Source of the DNA: VBAS01 sp965652775
GTDB lineage: Bacteria; Bacteroidota; Bacteroidia; Chitinophagales; Chitinophagaceae
DNA: 6,890 nucleotides
Assembly (NCBI GenBank): GCA_965652775.1
Contig: CBFGXP010000206.1
Span: 1 to 6,890 of the forward strand
Direction of reading: 5' to 3'
Position 1 is the first letter of the stretch; the number at the start of each line of letters is the position of its first letter. This document shows positions 1 to 5,021 of this stretch, piece after piece. The translations under genes were made by a program, and so were the position numbers. The notes under the pieces are model-generated. The model made no database searches. It was not told where the DNA came from and saw nothing but the letters and a program-made list of their open reading frames with translations.

Positions 1-14
1 TAAAAGCATTTAAA

Positions 15-212
15 ATGCCTAAGGTAAAAACAAACTCCAGCGCCAAAAAACGCTTCAAAGTGACCGGCACTGGAAAGATCATGCATCAAAAGAGTTTTAA
101 ACGTCACATTCTTACGAAGAAATCTAAAAAACGCAAAAGAGCACTTGGCCATCCCGGGCTTGTTAGCAAACCCAATTTGGACTTTGTAAAACGTCTTTTA
201 AGGCTTAAGTAA
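15..212 (+). CDS. rpmI: 50S ribosomal protein L35
   Basis: Structural protein of the large ribosomal subunit. The 65-residue product is very basic and matches the L35 family along its full length: an MPKVKT start, the AKKRFK segment (residues 10-15), the HILTKKSKKRKR core (31-42) and a VSK motif (50-52) before a short C-terminal helix. The length equals that of the usual bacterial L35. The ATG at 15 gives the canonical MPK start. The TAA at positions 1-3 could be the stop of an upstream gene, and infC would be expected there from the conserved infC-rpmI-rplT order, but this cannot be seen. rplT follows after 85 bases, so the two are probably co-transcribed. The gap holds an unusual inverted repeat. 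Identity is secure. Confidence 0.97.
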   Translation: MPKVKTNSSAKKRFKVTGTGKIMHQKSFKRHILTKKSKKRKRALGHPGLVSKPNLDFVKRLLRLK

Positions 213-215
213 GAA

Positions 216-260
216 AACAAGGCCCGAGGCACAAGACTTGAACCTTGATCCTTGTTCCTT
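216..260. repeat. heptad-periodic inverted repeat between rpmI and rplT
   Basis: The left arm (216-235) and right arm (237-256) are inverted copies centred on base 236. Pairing follows a 7-base rhythm: 216-222 pairs with 250-256, then a 2-base mismatch (223-224 against 248-249), 225-229 pairs with 243-247 (one G-T wobble), a second 2-base mismatch (230-231 against 241-242), and 232-234 pairs with 238-240. The right arm is three tandem heptads of form TTGNNCC (238-244 TTGAACC, 245-251 TTGATCC, 252-258 TTGTTCC). The left arm carries the complementary CNAGG units. In RNA this would be a long interrupted hairpin in the rpmI-rplT transcript. There is no T-tract, so it is not a standard terminator. 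Its role is unknown; a dispersed intergenic repeat is the likeliest class. Confidence 0.75.
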
Positions 261-297
261 CAATAATTAAACTCTAACAATTTTAAACTAATCAGAT

Positions 298-642
298 ATG
301 CCTCGTTCAGTAAACTCTGCAGCAAGTAAGGCCCGCAGAAAGAAAATATTAAAACAAGCCAAGGGTTTTTATGGCAAACGTAAAAACGTTCTTACAGTTG
401 CAAAGAACGTAGTTGAAAAAGGGATGACCTATATGTTTGTAGGTCGGAAGTTGAAGAAAAGAAGTTATCGTCAATTATGGATTGCCCGCATAAATGCGGC
501 ATGTCGTGAAGAAGGAATAACTTATTCTGAATTCATCAACAAGCTTCAGAAGAAAGGAATTGAGCTGGATCGCAAAGTACTTGCGGACCTGGCAATGAAC
601 AATCCTGAGACTTTCAAAGGTCTCATTGCACAAGTGAAATAA
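298..642 (+). CDS. rplT: 50S ribosomal protein L20
   Basis: Large-subunit protein that binds 23S rRNA directly and is needed early in 50S assembly; in several bacteria it also represses its own operon. The 114-residue product aligns with L20 throughout: a basic N-terminal extension with ARRKKILKQAKGFYGKRKN (residues 12-30), and the family signature KKRSYRQLWIARINAACRE (53-71) followed by GITYSEFINKL (73-83) and a DRKVLADLA segment (91-99). The length is close to the usual 115-120. The ATG at 298 gives the expected MPRSVN start. It is the second gene of an rpmI-rplT pair and is followed by an intrinsic terminator at 691-718. L20 autoregulation is known in Escherichia coli and Bacillus; whether the structure just upstream takes part here is untested. 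Identity is secure. Confidence 0.97.
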   Translation: MPRSVNSAASKARRKKILKQAKGFYGKRKNVLTVAKNVVEKGMTYMFVGRKLKKRSYRQLWIARINAACREEGITYSEFINKLQKKGIELDRKVLADLAMNNPETFKGLIAQVK

Positions 643-652
643 CAACCCCCGA

Positions 653-667
653 TCCGCCTCGGGCGGA
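653..667. repeat. GC-rich palindrome, copy 1 (TCCGCC-TCG-GGCGGA)
   Basis: A perfect 6-bp inverted repeat, TCCGCC and GGCGGA, with a 3-base centre, 10 bases after the rplT stop. A near-identical copy lies at 778-792 and differs only in the third centre base (G here, A there). No T-tract follows directly, and the real terminator lies 24 bases further on. The two copies suggest a dispersed short palindromic element rather than a gene-specific site. Confidence 0.7.
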
Positions 668-690
668 GAGTAAAAGATACCTTTGTCAAA

Positions 691-718
691 CCAGTTGTAA
701 CTGCAACTGGTTTTTTTT
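691..718 (+). terminator. intrinsic terminator of rpmI-rplT
   Basis: The stem CCAGTTG (691-697) pairs perfectly with CAACTGG (704-710) around a 6-base loop and is followed directly by eight T residues (711-718). The AAA at 688-690 can extend the stem against the first T residues. It sits 48 bases behind the rplT stop and just before the next gene's promoter, so it isolates the ribosomal unit from the decarboxylase gene. Confidence 0.9.
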
Positions 719-719
719 A

Positions 720-749
720 TTTGCGGTATCATTCAAACCTATACATTTG
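720..749 (+). promoter_or_regulatory. Bacteroidota-type promoter of the decarboxylase gene
   Basis: TTTG at 720-723 and TACATTTG at 742-749 match the -33 TTTG and -7 TAnnTTTG elements known for the primary sigma factor of Bacteroides and relatives, separated by 18 bases. Transcription would start a few bases after 749, leaving a 5' UTR of about 45-50 bases before the ATG at 803. The -33 box abuts the T-tract of the preceding terminator. No start site has been measured; the call rests on consensus and position. Confidence 0.7.
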
Positions 750-777
750 CTCCGAAAAATATTACTAACTCAAACGC

Positions 778-792
778 TCCGCCTCAGGCGGA
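778..792. repeat. GC-rich palindrome, copy 2, in the 5' UTR of the decarboxylase gene
   Basis: TCCGCC (778-783) and GGCGGA (787-792) flank the centre TCA, so this is the 653-667 palindrome with one base changed. It lies downstream of the predicted promoter and ends 10 bases before the ATG at 803, so it would be transcribed and could fold into a strong short hairpin next to the ribosome-binding region. A regulatory role is possible but not shown. Confidence 0.7.
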
Positions 793-802
793 TTTGGGGT
801 TT

Positions 803-2200
803 ATGAATAATACCTACCTCGATCTTGTAAAACAAACTTTCAATTTTCCCCAGGAAGGATTGGAAGTAGAAGATGGAAATTTTTATTTCAACGGACTTGA
901 CATGAAGGCGTTGATCGCCAAATATGGTACACCGATGAAATTGACCTACCTGCCAAAGATCGGAATGCAGATCAAAAAGGCCAAGAGCTTATTTGCTGCT
1001 GCAATTAAAAAACATAAATACGAGGGAAAGTATCATTATTGTTATTGTACCAAGAGTTCACATTTCAGTTTCGTGGTGGAAGAAGCGCTGAAGCATGATA
1101 TCCATCTTGAAACATCTTATGCTTACGATATCGAGATCATCAAAAAACTTTACGAGAAGAAAAAAATTACAAAAGATATTCATATCATTTGTAACGGGTA
1201 TAAACAAAAAAATTATACCAGGCGAATTGCCAATTTATTAAACACCGGGTTTAATAATGTAATTCCTGTGCTGGATAACAAAGAAGAATTGAGAGAGTAT
1301 GCAAAGACTGTAAGAGTACCTTTTAAAGTAGGAATAAGAGTTGCGGCTGAAGAAGAACCTACGTTTCCGTTTTATACATCGCGACTTGGTATAAGGGCAA
1401 AAGATATCCTGGAATTTTATGTAGACAGGATCGAAGGGTATGAAAGCAAGTTTCAATTGAAAATGCTTCACATCTTTCTTAACAAAGGCATTAAAGATGA
1501 CATTTATTACTGGAGTGAACTGAATAAGATCATTAATCTTTATTGCCAGTTAAAAAAGATCTGTCCTGAACTTGATTCAATAAATATCGGCGGTGGATTT
1601 CCCATCAAACATTCTCTCGGATTTGAATACAAATATGATTTCATGATCAGTGAGATAGTTCGGAACATTAAGACCGCGTGTAAAAAAGCAAGGGTTCCGA
1701 TGCCGCATATCTTTACAGAGTTCGGCAGCTTCACAGTTGGTGAAAGCATGGCACATATTTTCAGTGTGATCGGGGAAAAAGTGCAGAATGACCGCGAGAC
1801 CTGGTATATGATCGATTCTTCGTTTATCACCACATTGCCTGATACCTGGGGTATTGGAGAAAAGTTCCTGATGTTACCCATTAATAAATGGGACCAGGAC
1901 TATCATCGGGTCGTTCTGGGCGGTATTACCTGTGATAGTCATGATTATTATGATTCGGAAGAACATATCAACGAAGTATTTCTTCCAAAGATCGTGAATG
2001 GAGAGCCCCTTTATGTAGGCTTCTTTCATACTGGTGCTTACCAGGATCAGATCAGCGGATACGGCGGAATAAAACATTGTCTTATCCCTTCACCAAAGCA
2101 TGTAATTGTAGGCTATGATAAAAATGGCAAACTGACAGATTGGTTGCACGCCAAGCAACAAACGGCGCAGAGTATGCTGAAAATATTAGGTTATAAATAA
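803..2200 (+). CDS. PLP-dependent decarboxylase, probable arginine decarboxylase (Orn/DAP/Arg decarboxylase family)
   Basis: A fold-type III, alanine-racemase-like PLP enzyme of 465 residues, probably converting arginine to agmatine and CO2 in polyamine synthesis. The order of motifs fits the family: YCYCTKSSHF (79-88) with Lys84 as the likely PLP Schiff-base lysine, SRLGI (193-197), the glycine-rich NIGGGFPIKHS (261-271) for PLP phosphate binding, FTEFGSFTVGES (304-315) where other members have an E-x-GR motif, GGITCDSHD (373-381) with Cys377 as likely active-site cysteine, and HTGAYQ (409-414) with Tyr413. It is much shorter than the ~630-residue SpeA of Escherichia coli. I remember similar ~465-residue proteins in flavobacteria annotated as arginine decarboxylase. 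An in-frame TTG at 794 exists, but the ATG at 803 gives MNNTYLDLVKQTF, the start I expect for this clade. No agmatinase gene is adjacent, so the substrate is inferred from family only. Confidence 0.85.
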   Translation: MNNTYLDLVKQTFNFPQEGLEVEDGNFYFNGLDMKALIAKYGTPMKLTYLPKIGMQIKKAKSLFAAAIKKHKYEGKYHYCYCTKSSHFSFVVEEALKHDIHLETSYAYDIEIIKKLYEKKKITKDIHIICNGYKQKNYTRRIANLLNTGFNNVIPVLDNKEELREYAKTVRVPFKVGIRVAAEEEPTFPFYTSRLGIRAKDILEFYVDRIEGYESKFQLKMLHIFLNKGIKDDIYYWSELNKIINLYCQLKKICPELDSINIGGGFPIKHSLGFEYKYDFMISEIVRNIKTACKKARVPMPHIFTEFGSFTVGESMAHIFSVIGEKVQNDRETWYMIDSSFITTLPDTWGIGEKFLMLPINKWDQDYHRVVLGGITCDSHDYYDSEEHINEVFLPKIVNGEPLYVGFFHTGAYQDQISGYGGIKHCLIPSPKHVIVGYDKNGKLTDWLHAKQQTAQSMLKILGYK

Positions 2201-2292
2201 AAGAGGCCCTTTCTTCCAAACACACGGTTACAATTTCAAAGGGTAATGCAATGCATGGTTAGGGGGTGAAAAGGCCTGGTATTTATAAGTAT
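2201..2292. other. convergent intergenic gap with a weak inverted repeat
   Basis: This gap separates the ends of the decarboxylase and the minus-strand lipoprotein gene. AGGCCCTTTC (2204-2213) is complementary to GAAAAGGCCT (2268-2277) at 9 of 10 positions, with 54 bases between. CCCTTT (2207-2212) can alternatively pair with AAAGGG (2238-2243). Neither is followed by a convincing T-tract on either strand, so I do not call a terminator, although one is expected here. Confidence 0.3.
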
Positions 2293-2652
2293 TTACTGTC
2301 TTATTTTCCTTGTTCTTGTTGTACCTTTCCTGGATGCGTCAAGGGGCGGCTCTTTTGGAACACTTGTGGGTTCAATCTTAACTACTTCAGTCTTACTGGT
2401 ATCTTTTAGCACTTCAGGTTTATCGTTCTCTTTAAACTCTTTATTTGCGAATTCTTTTAGATCTACACTATCGGATGTGTTATCGCTGTCAAACTGCATA
2501 AACTTTAATGCGGTTGTTGTAGAATCGGGCTCTTTCAGCGGCATCGCTGGCTTGAAAACCCTGTTTGAATATTCCTTTGCTACTTCGCAACTGGCAGCTG
2601 AAGCTACCAGCAAAAGAACAGCAACAACCTGGATGGCACCTGCTGATTTCAT
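2293..2652 (-). CDS. small hypothetical lipoprotein
   Basis: I do not recognise the family. The 119-residue product starts with a short hydrophobic signal sequence (about residues 5-20) ending in ASAASC, so Cys22 is a plausible lipidation site (relaxed lipobox), and an envelope lipoprotein is inferred. The mature part is hydrophilic and probably mostly unstructured, rich in Lys, Glu, Asp, Ser, Thr and Pro. The segment RVFKPAMPLKEPDSTTTALKF (31-51) is the least biased stretch and the best search query. The C-terminus is basic (RKGTTRTRKIRQ). The ATG at 2652 is the only start that includes the signal sequence. It lies 44 bases behind another lipoprotein gene on the same strand, so the two are probably co-transcribed. 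The long ORF on the opposite strand lacks any recognisable protein features. Confidence 0.7.
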   Translation of the reverse strand: MKSAGAIQVVAVLLLVASAASCEVAKEYSNRVFKPAMPLKEPDSTTTALKFMQFDSDNTSDSVDLKEFANKEFKENDKPEVLKDTSKTEVVKIEPTSVPKEPPLDASRKGTTRTRKIRQ

Positions 2653-2696
2653 GGCTTTAGATTTTATTTGTTAGAAGTTTCGATTGTTATTTCAAT

Positions 2697-3203
2697 CTAC
2701 CGTTTCCGCTTCTCTTTTGAACTATTATTGCTGTAATTCTTCCTTCCTTTATACTTCCAATCATTATATTCATTGTCATCATAACCGTTATCATTCAAAT
2801 ATCTTTCATCCAGATAAAACCTGTTATCATAACCTTTCCAATACATATAGCCTGCAGGATTGCGATAATAATACCGGCCATCATTATAGCGGCCAATGAC
2901 GATGTCAGGAGTTCGGACTACGATTAGTGGATAGCGTCTGTAGCCATATCCATATTTTTTTCTTTGACCCGGAGCGTAAGGTTTTGCTGATCTGCCGCCA
3001 TAAACTTTTTTCGCCTGACCCGGAGGCAGGCCCGAGGGATATGAGTCATTATAAACAGGATAATTAGGAGGAGGTGGTGGGTAGGAAGGATATTCTCTTG
3101 GGGGATATCGTCCCTCATAAACCGGGCGACTAGAGCGACAGCTAACCGCAATAATAAAAATTGAAAATAAACTCACCGTTTGTAGAATTTTCATCGTTTT
3201 CAT
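2697..3203 (-). CDS. Pro/Tyr-rich lipoprotein with duplicated PGQxKK motif
   Basis: An uncharacterised envelope protein of 168 residues. A signal sequence (about 5-20) ends in FIIAVSC, giving lipidation at Cys22. Residues 28-58 are rich in Pro and Tyr, including a run of five prolines (42-46). Next come two related motifs, LPPGQAKK (59-66) and YAPGQRKK (76-83), a pair I associate with small Bacteroidota envelope proteins of unknown role. A more ordered domain follows: IVVRTPDIVIGRYNDGRYYYR (94-114) and GYMYWKGYDNRFYLDERYL (118-136), strongly aromatic and probably beta-rich. The tail (from 137) is Asn/Asp-rich and then Lys/Arg-rich. Met1 at 3203 or Met4 at 3194 could be the start, and both keep the signal sequence. 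It is the first gene of the minus-strand lipoprotein pair and divergent from the NTF2-like gene across 70 bases. Confidence 0.75.
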   Translation of the reverse strand: MKTMKILQTVSLFSIFIIAVSCRSSRPVYEGRYPPREYPSYPPPPPNYPVYNDSYPSGLPPGQAKKVYGGRSAKPYAPGQRKKYGYGYRRYPLIVVRTPDIVIGRYNDGRYYYRNPAGYMYWKGYDNRFYLDERYLNDNGYDDNEYNDWKYKGRKNYSNNSSKEKRKR

Positions 3204-3273
3204 GTGCAGGAATTTTACATTTATCGTTTATTATGCGCAATTCATTGTCCAAAAAAAACTAAATTATTTTAAC

Positions 3274-3729
3274 ATGAAACGAATTTTGATATTATTAACA
3301 GCGGCAATACTTATTTCAACTTTTGCAACTGCTCAAACCGCGGAAGATTCTGCGAAGGCAGTAGTCAACCAGCTTTTTACCGCTATGAAAAATGTAGATG
3401 CTGCAATGTTGAAAGATGCTTTTGCTGATAGTGCAGTTTTGCAAACGATCCGTCGCAAACAGGATGGAACTTTTTTTGTACAGAATGAAAAGGTAAGTGA
3501 CTTTGTTAAGAGCATCAGCGCAGCGAAAAAAGATTCACTTGATGAAAGAATAACTTTTGAAACAGTGAAGATTGATGGTCCATTGGCTACAGTCTGGACT
3601 CCCTACAAATTTTATTATGCGGGAAAATTCAGTCATTGCGGAGTTAATTCATTTCAATTGGTAAAAATCAATGGCAGCTGGAAAATACAATTCCTGATCG
3701 ATACACGCAGAAGGCAGGGTTGCGAATAA
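3274..3729 (+). CDS. secreted NTF2-like (SnoaL/DUF4440-type) protein
   Basis: A 151-residue exported protein. Residues 1-20 form a signal peptide (MKR, a hydrophobic stretch, then ATA before Gln21) with likely cleavage between Ala20 and Gln21. The mature part has the pattern of the NTF2-like superfamily: an opening helix DSAKAVVNQLFTAMKNVDAAM (25-45), a short DAFADSAVL strand-turn (48-56), a central helix KVSDFVKSI (73-81), then strands ERITFETVKIDGPLATVWTPYKFYYAGKF (91-119) and the closing strands NSFQLVKINGSWKIQFLIDTR (125-145). Proteins of this fold bind small ligands or act as enzymes; no catalytic residues can be assigned, so the function is unknown. Cys122 and Cys150 might form a disulfide. 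The frame is open back to 3202, but the ATG at 3274 is the one that begins a proper signal peptide. It is convergent with hsp20. Confidence 0.78.
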   Translation: MKRILILLTAAILISTFATAQTAEDSAKAVVNQLFTAMKNVDAAMLKDAFADSAVLQTIRRKQDGTFFVQNEKVSDFVKSISAAKKDSLDERITFETVKIDGPLATVWTPYKFYYAGKFSHCGVNSFQLVKINGSWKIQFLIDTRRRQGCE

Positions 3730-3758
3730 AAAGAAACCCCGCCGTAGAAACGGCAGGG
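3726..3758 (-). terminator. intrinsic terminator of the minus-strand hsp20 gene
   Basis: The arms 3737-3745 and 3750-3758 form a 9-bp stem around a 4-base loop. Read on the plus strand, the stem has one C-A mismatch (3740 against 3755) and no T-tract follows. Read on the minus strand, that pair becomes a G-U wobble, and the stem is followed by TTTCTTTTTATT (bases 3736 down to 3725). This shows that it serves the gene coming from the right, 57 bases after its stop. It begins 8 bases beyond the NTF2-like stop, so it may also help separate the convergent transcripts. Confidence 0.8.
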
Positions 3759-3814
3759 TGTAAACCAAAACCAACTGCTTATGAGAAAATTCTTAATTAG
3801 TAAGATCTGTTTAT

Positions 3815-4261
3815 TTATTTAATCGTAATATCTTTTGCTGCTTCTCTGACTTCCGCCTTCTTAGGAAGGTTTAATCTCAACACTCCATTGACGTAAGAAG
3901 CATCGATAGCCGTTGCATCTATTTTATCATCAATTGTGAAAGAACGTTTAAAATTTCTATAGCTATATTCCTTGCGGATTTGCTTATCAGTTTGACTCTT
4001 TTCTTCAGTTTTTCTTTCGGCTGAAATTGTTAATACATTGTTGTCTACATTCACTTTGAAATCTGTTTTTTCAAAACCAGGTGCAATCACATCAAGTGCA
4101 TAACCATTCTCAACTTCTTTAATATTTACAGGAACATAACCCTGCTTTGTCAAGAAATTGTAACCATCATTGAGAACAACAGGTAAACCTGTAAAAAGTT
4201 CATCAACCATGTTGTCAAACGATCTGTCGAAGTTTCTGTTGTGAAATTTAGAGTGTGTCAT
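3815..4261 (-). CDS. small heat-shock protein, Hsp20/alpha-crystallin family
   Basis: An ATP-independent cytoplasmic chaperone that holds unfolding proteins for later refolding by DnaK/ClpB-type machines. The 148-residue product has a short variable N-terminal arm (1-41, with FDNMVDELF at 15-23), an alpha-crystallin domain from about 42 to 135 (PVNIKEVENGYALDVIAPGF at 44-63, NVLTISAERK at 75-84, the conserved G-x-L signature GVLRLNLPK at 126-134) and a C-terminal ITI at 145-147, the I-x-I motif that links subunits in oligomers. The length is typical of bacterial Hsp20. The ATG at 4261 gives the usual start. It is transcribed alone, convergent with the NTF2-like gene and divergent from the bacilliredoxin gene across 235 bases. 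I found no CIRCE-type repeat or convincing TAnnTTTG site before it, so its control is unresolved. Confidence 0.95.
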   Translation of the reverse strand: MTHSKFHNRNFDRSFDNMVDELFTGLPVVLNDGYNFLTKQGYVPVNIKEVENGYALDVIAPGFEKTDFKVNVDNNVLTISAERKTEEKSQTDKQIRKEYSYRNFKRSFTIDDKIDATAIDASYVNGVLRLNLPKKAEVREAAKDITIK

Positions 4262-4469
4262 AGTTATAAAAGTTTTTAATGATTAAAATTCAGGTGTCAT
4301 TGTTCCCTCAGATTTCTTCAAACCATATACCATGCCAGTGAAAGCTGATTTTTTCTGACTCTTTGTTCCAATTCAAAGACCTTAGGAGACATAATTTCCG
4401 AATTAAGAAATATTTTCTGACAGAATATCAAGCATGCGGCTTTAAAGAATTTCGGGACTCGTTTTTGAT

Positions 4470-4477
4470 TATTTTTG
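4470..4477 (+). promoter_or_regulatory. putative -7 promoter element of the bacilliredoxin gene
   Basis: TATTTTTG matches TAnnTTTG exactly and ends 19 bases before the ATG at 4497. No good TTTG lies at the usual -33 distance; the closest TTTG at 4464-4467 is too near. In A/T-rich DNA one such match can occur by chance, so confidence is moderate. Confidence 0.45.
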
Positions 4478-4496
4478 CAGATTAAAATAAAGAAAA

Positions 4497-4913
4497 ATGT
4501 ATCCTGAAGAAATTGTCATACCAATGAAGGAAGAGCTCACAGAGCATGGATTTACTGAGTTATTAACGGCAAATGAGGTTGAAGATCAGCTTTCCAAGCA
4601 AGGAACAACTCTTGTGATGATTAACTCTGTTTGTGGTTGTTCGGCAGGCTCTGCACGGCCGGGAGTCATTCTTGCGGTATTAAATAGCGATAAAAAACCT
4701 GATCATTTAACCACAAGTTTTGCAGGCTTTGATATTGAAGCTGTACGAAAACTCCGGGAGCATTTGCTACCATATCCTCCCTCTTCACCAGCAATTGCTT
4801 TATTCAAAAATGGTCAACTTGTGCATTTTATCGAGAGACATCAGATCGAAGGAAGGCCTGCGCAGATGATTGCAAGTAATCTTATCAATGCCTTCGAACA
4901 GCATTGCAATTAA
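4497..4913 (+). CDS. bacilliredoxin, BrxA/BrxB (YphP/YqiW) family
   Basis: A thioredoxin-fold protein of 138 residues. In Bacillus, members of this family remove bacillithiol from S-bacillithiolated proteins after oxidative stress. The family motif INSVCGCSAGSARPG is at 42-56, with the CGC active site at Cys46 and Cys48; Cys46 is the expected nucleophile. Other conserved parts are the MYPEEIVIPM start, TTSFAGFDIEAVRKLREHL (72-90) and the cis-Pro-like SPAIALFKNGQLVHFIERH (97-115) followed by EGRPA (118-122). A third cysteine, Cys137, lies next to the C-terminus. The length equals that of the Bacillus proteins. Bacillithiol synthesis genes are known from many Bacteroidota but none lies in this window. 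It stands alone between hsp20 (divergent) and a terminator before lgt. Whether it is closer to BrxA or BrxB cannot be decided by eye. Confidence 0.93.
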   Translation: MYPEEIVIPMKEELTEHGFTELLTANEVEDQLSKQGTTLVMINSVCGCSAGSARPGVILAVLNSDKKPDHLTTSFAGFDIEAVRKLREHLLPYPPSSPAIALFKNGQLVHFIERHQIEGRPAQMIASNLINAFEQHCN

Positions 4914-4928
4914 TCTTACTATAATATT

Positions 4929-4980
4929 TTGTGGGTTTAGTTAGGTTCAAGCTTAGCTAAGACCCACAATTTTCTTTTTG
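4929..4980 (+). terminator. intrinsic terminator behind the bacilliredoxin gene
   Basis: TTGTGGGT (4929-4936) pairs perfectly with ACCCACAA (4962-4969). Above this the stem continues with TTAG (4937-4940) and CTAA (4957-4960) across a bulged G at 4961. The descending arm is followed by TTTTCTTTTTG (4970-4980). It begins 15 bases after the stop codon and ends 41 bases before lgt, so lgt is probably transcribed from its own promoter or by read-through. Confidence 0.75.
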
Positions 4981-5021
4981 TATATTCGTCAACATTTTTT
5001 GAGTAAACCAACAACCAGCTG

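Noticed and set aside
475..732. Minus-strand ORF of 85 codons overlapping rplT and its terminator
   Set aside because: It runs through the L20 signature on the other strand and the terminator stem, with no family features.
794..802. In-frame TTG at 794 as the start of the decarboxylase
   Set aside because: It adds only three residues, is a rare start codon, and lies two bases after the palindrome. The ATG at 803 gives the expected MNNTYLDLV start.
2204..2277. Inverted repeat AGGCCCTTTC / GAAAAGGCCT as a bidirectional terminator
   Set aside because: The arms are 54 bases apart and no T-tract follows on either strand, so it is noted only as part of the convergent gap.
2366..2674. 102-codon plus-strand ORF opposite the small lipoprotein gene
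   Set aside because: Its Ser/Phe/Leu-rich product looks like the mirror of a Lys/Glu/Asp/Ser-rich protein. The minus-strand frame has a signal sequence and sensible operon placement.
3202..3273. Longer N-terminus for the NTF2-like protein starting at 3202
   Set aside because: The added 24 residues would bury the clear signal peptide, and the start overlaps the divergent lipoprotein gene's own start codon.
4318..4392. 24-residue minus-strand ORF upstream of hsp20 (MSPKVFELEQRV start)
   Set aside because: Composition is plausible for a peptide, but there is no start-site evidence, promoter match or recognisable family, and an ORF of this length is expected by chance.
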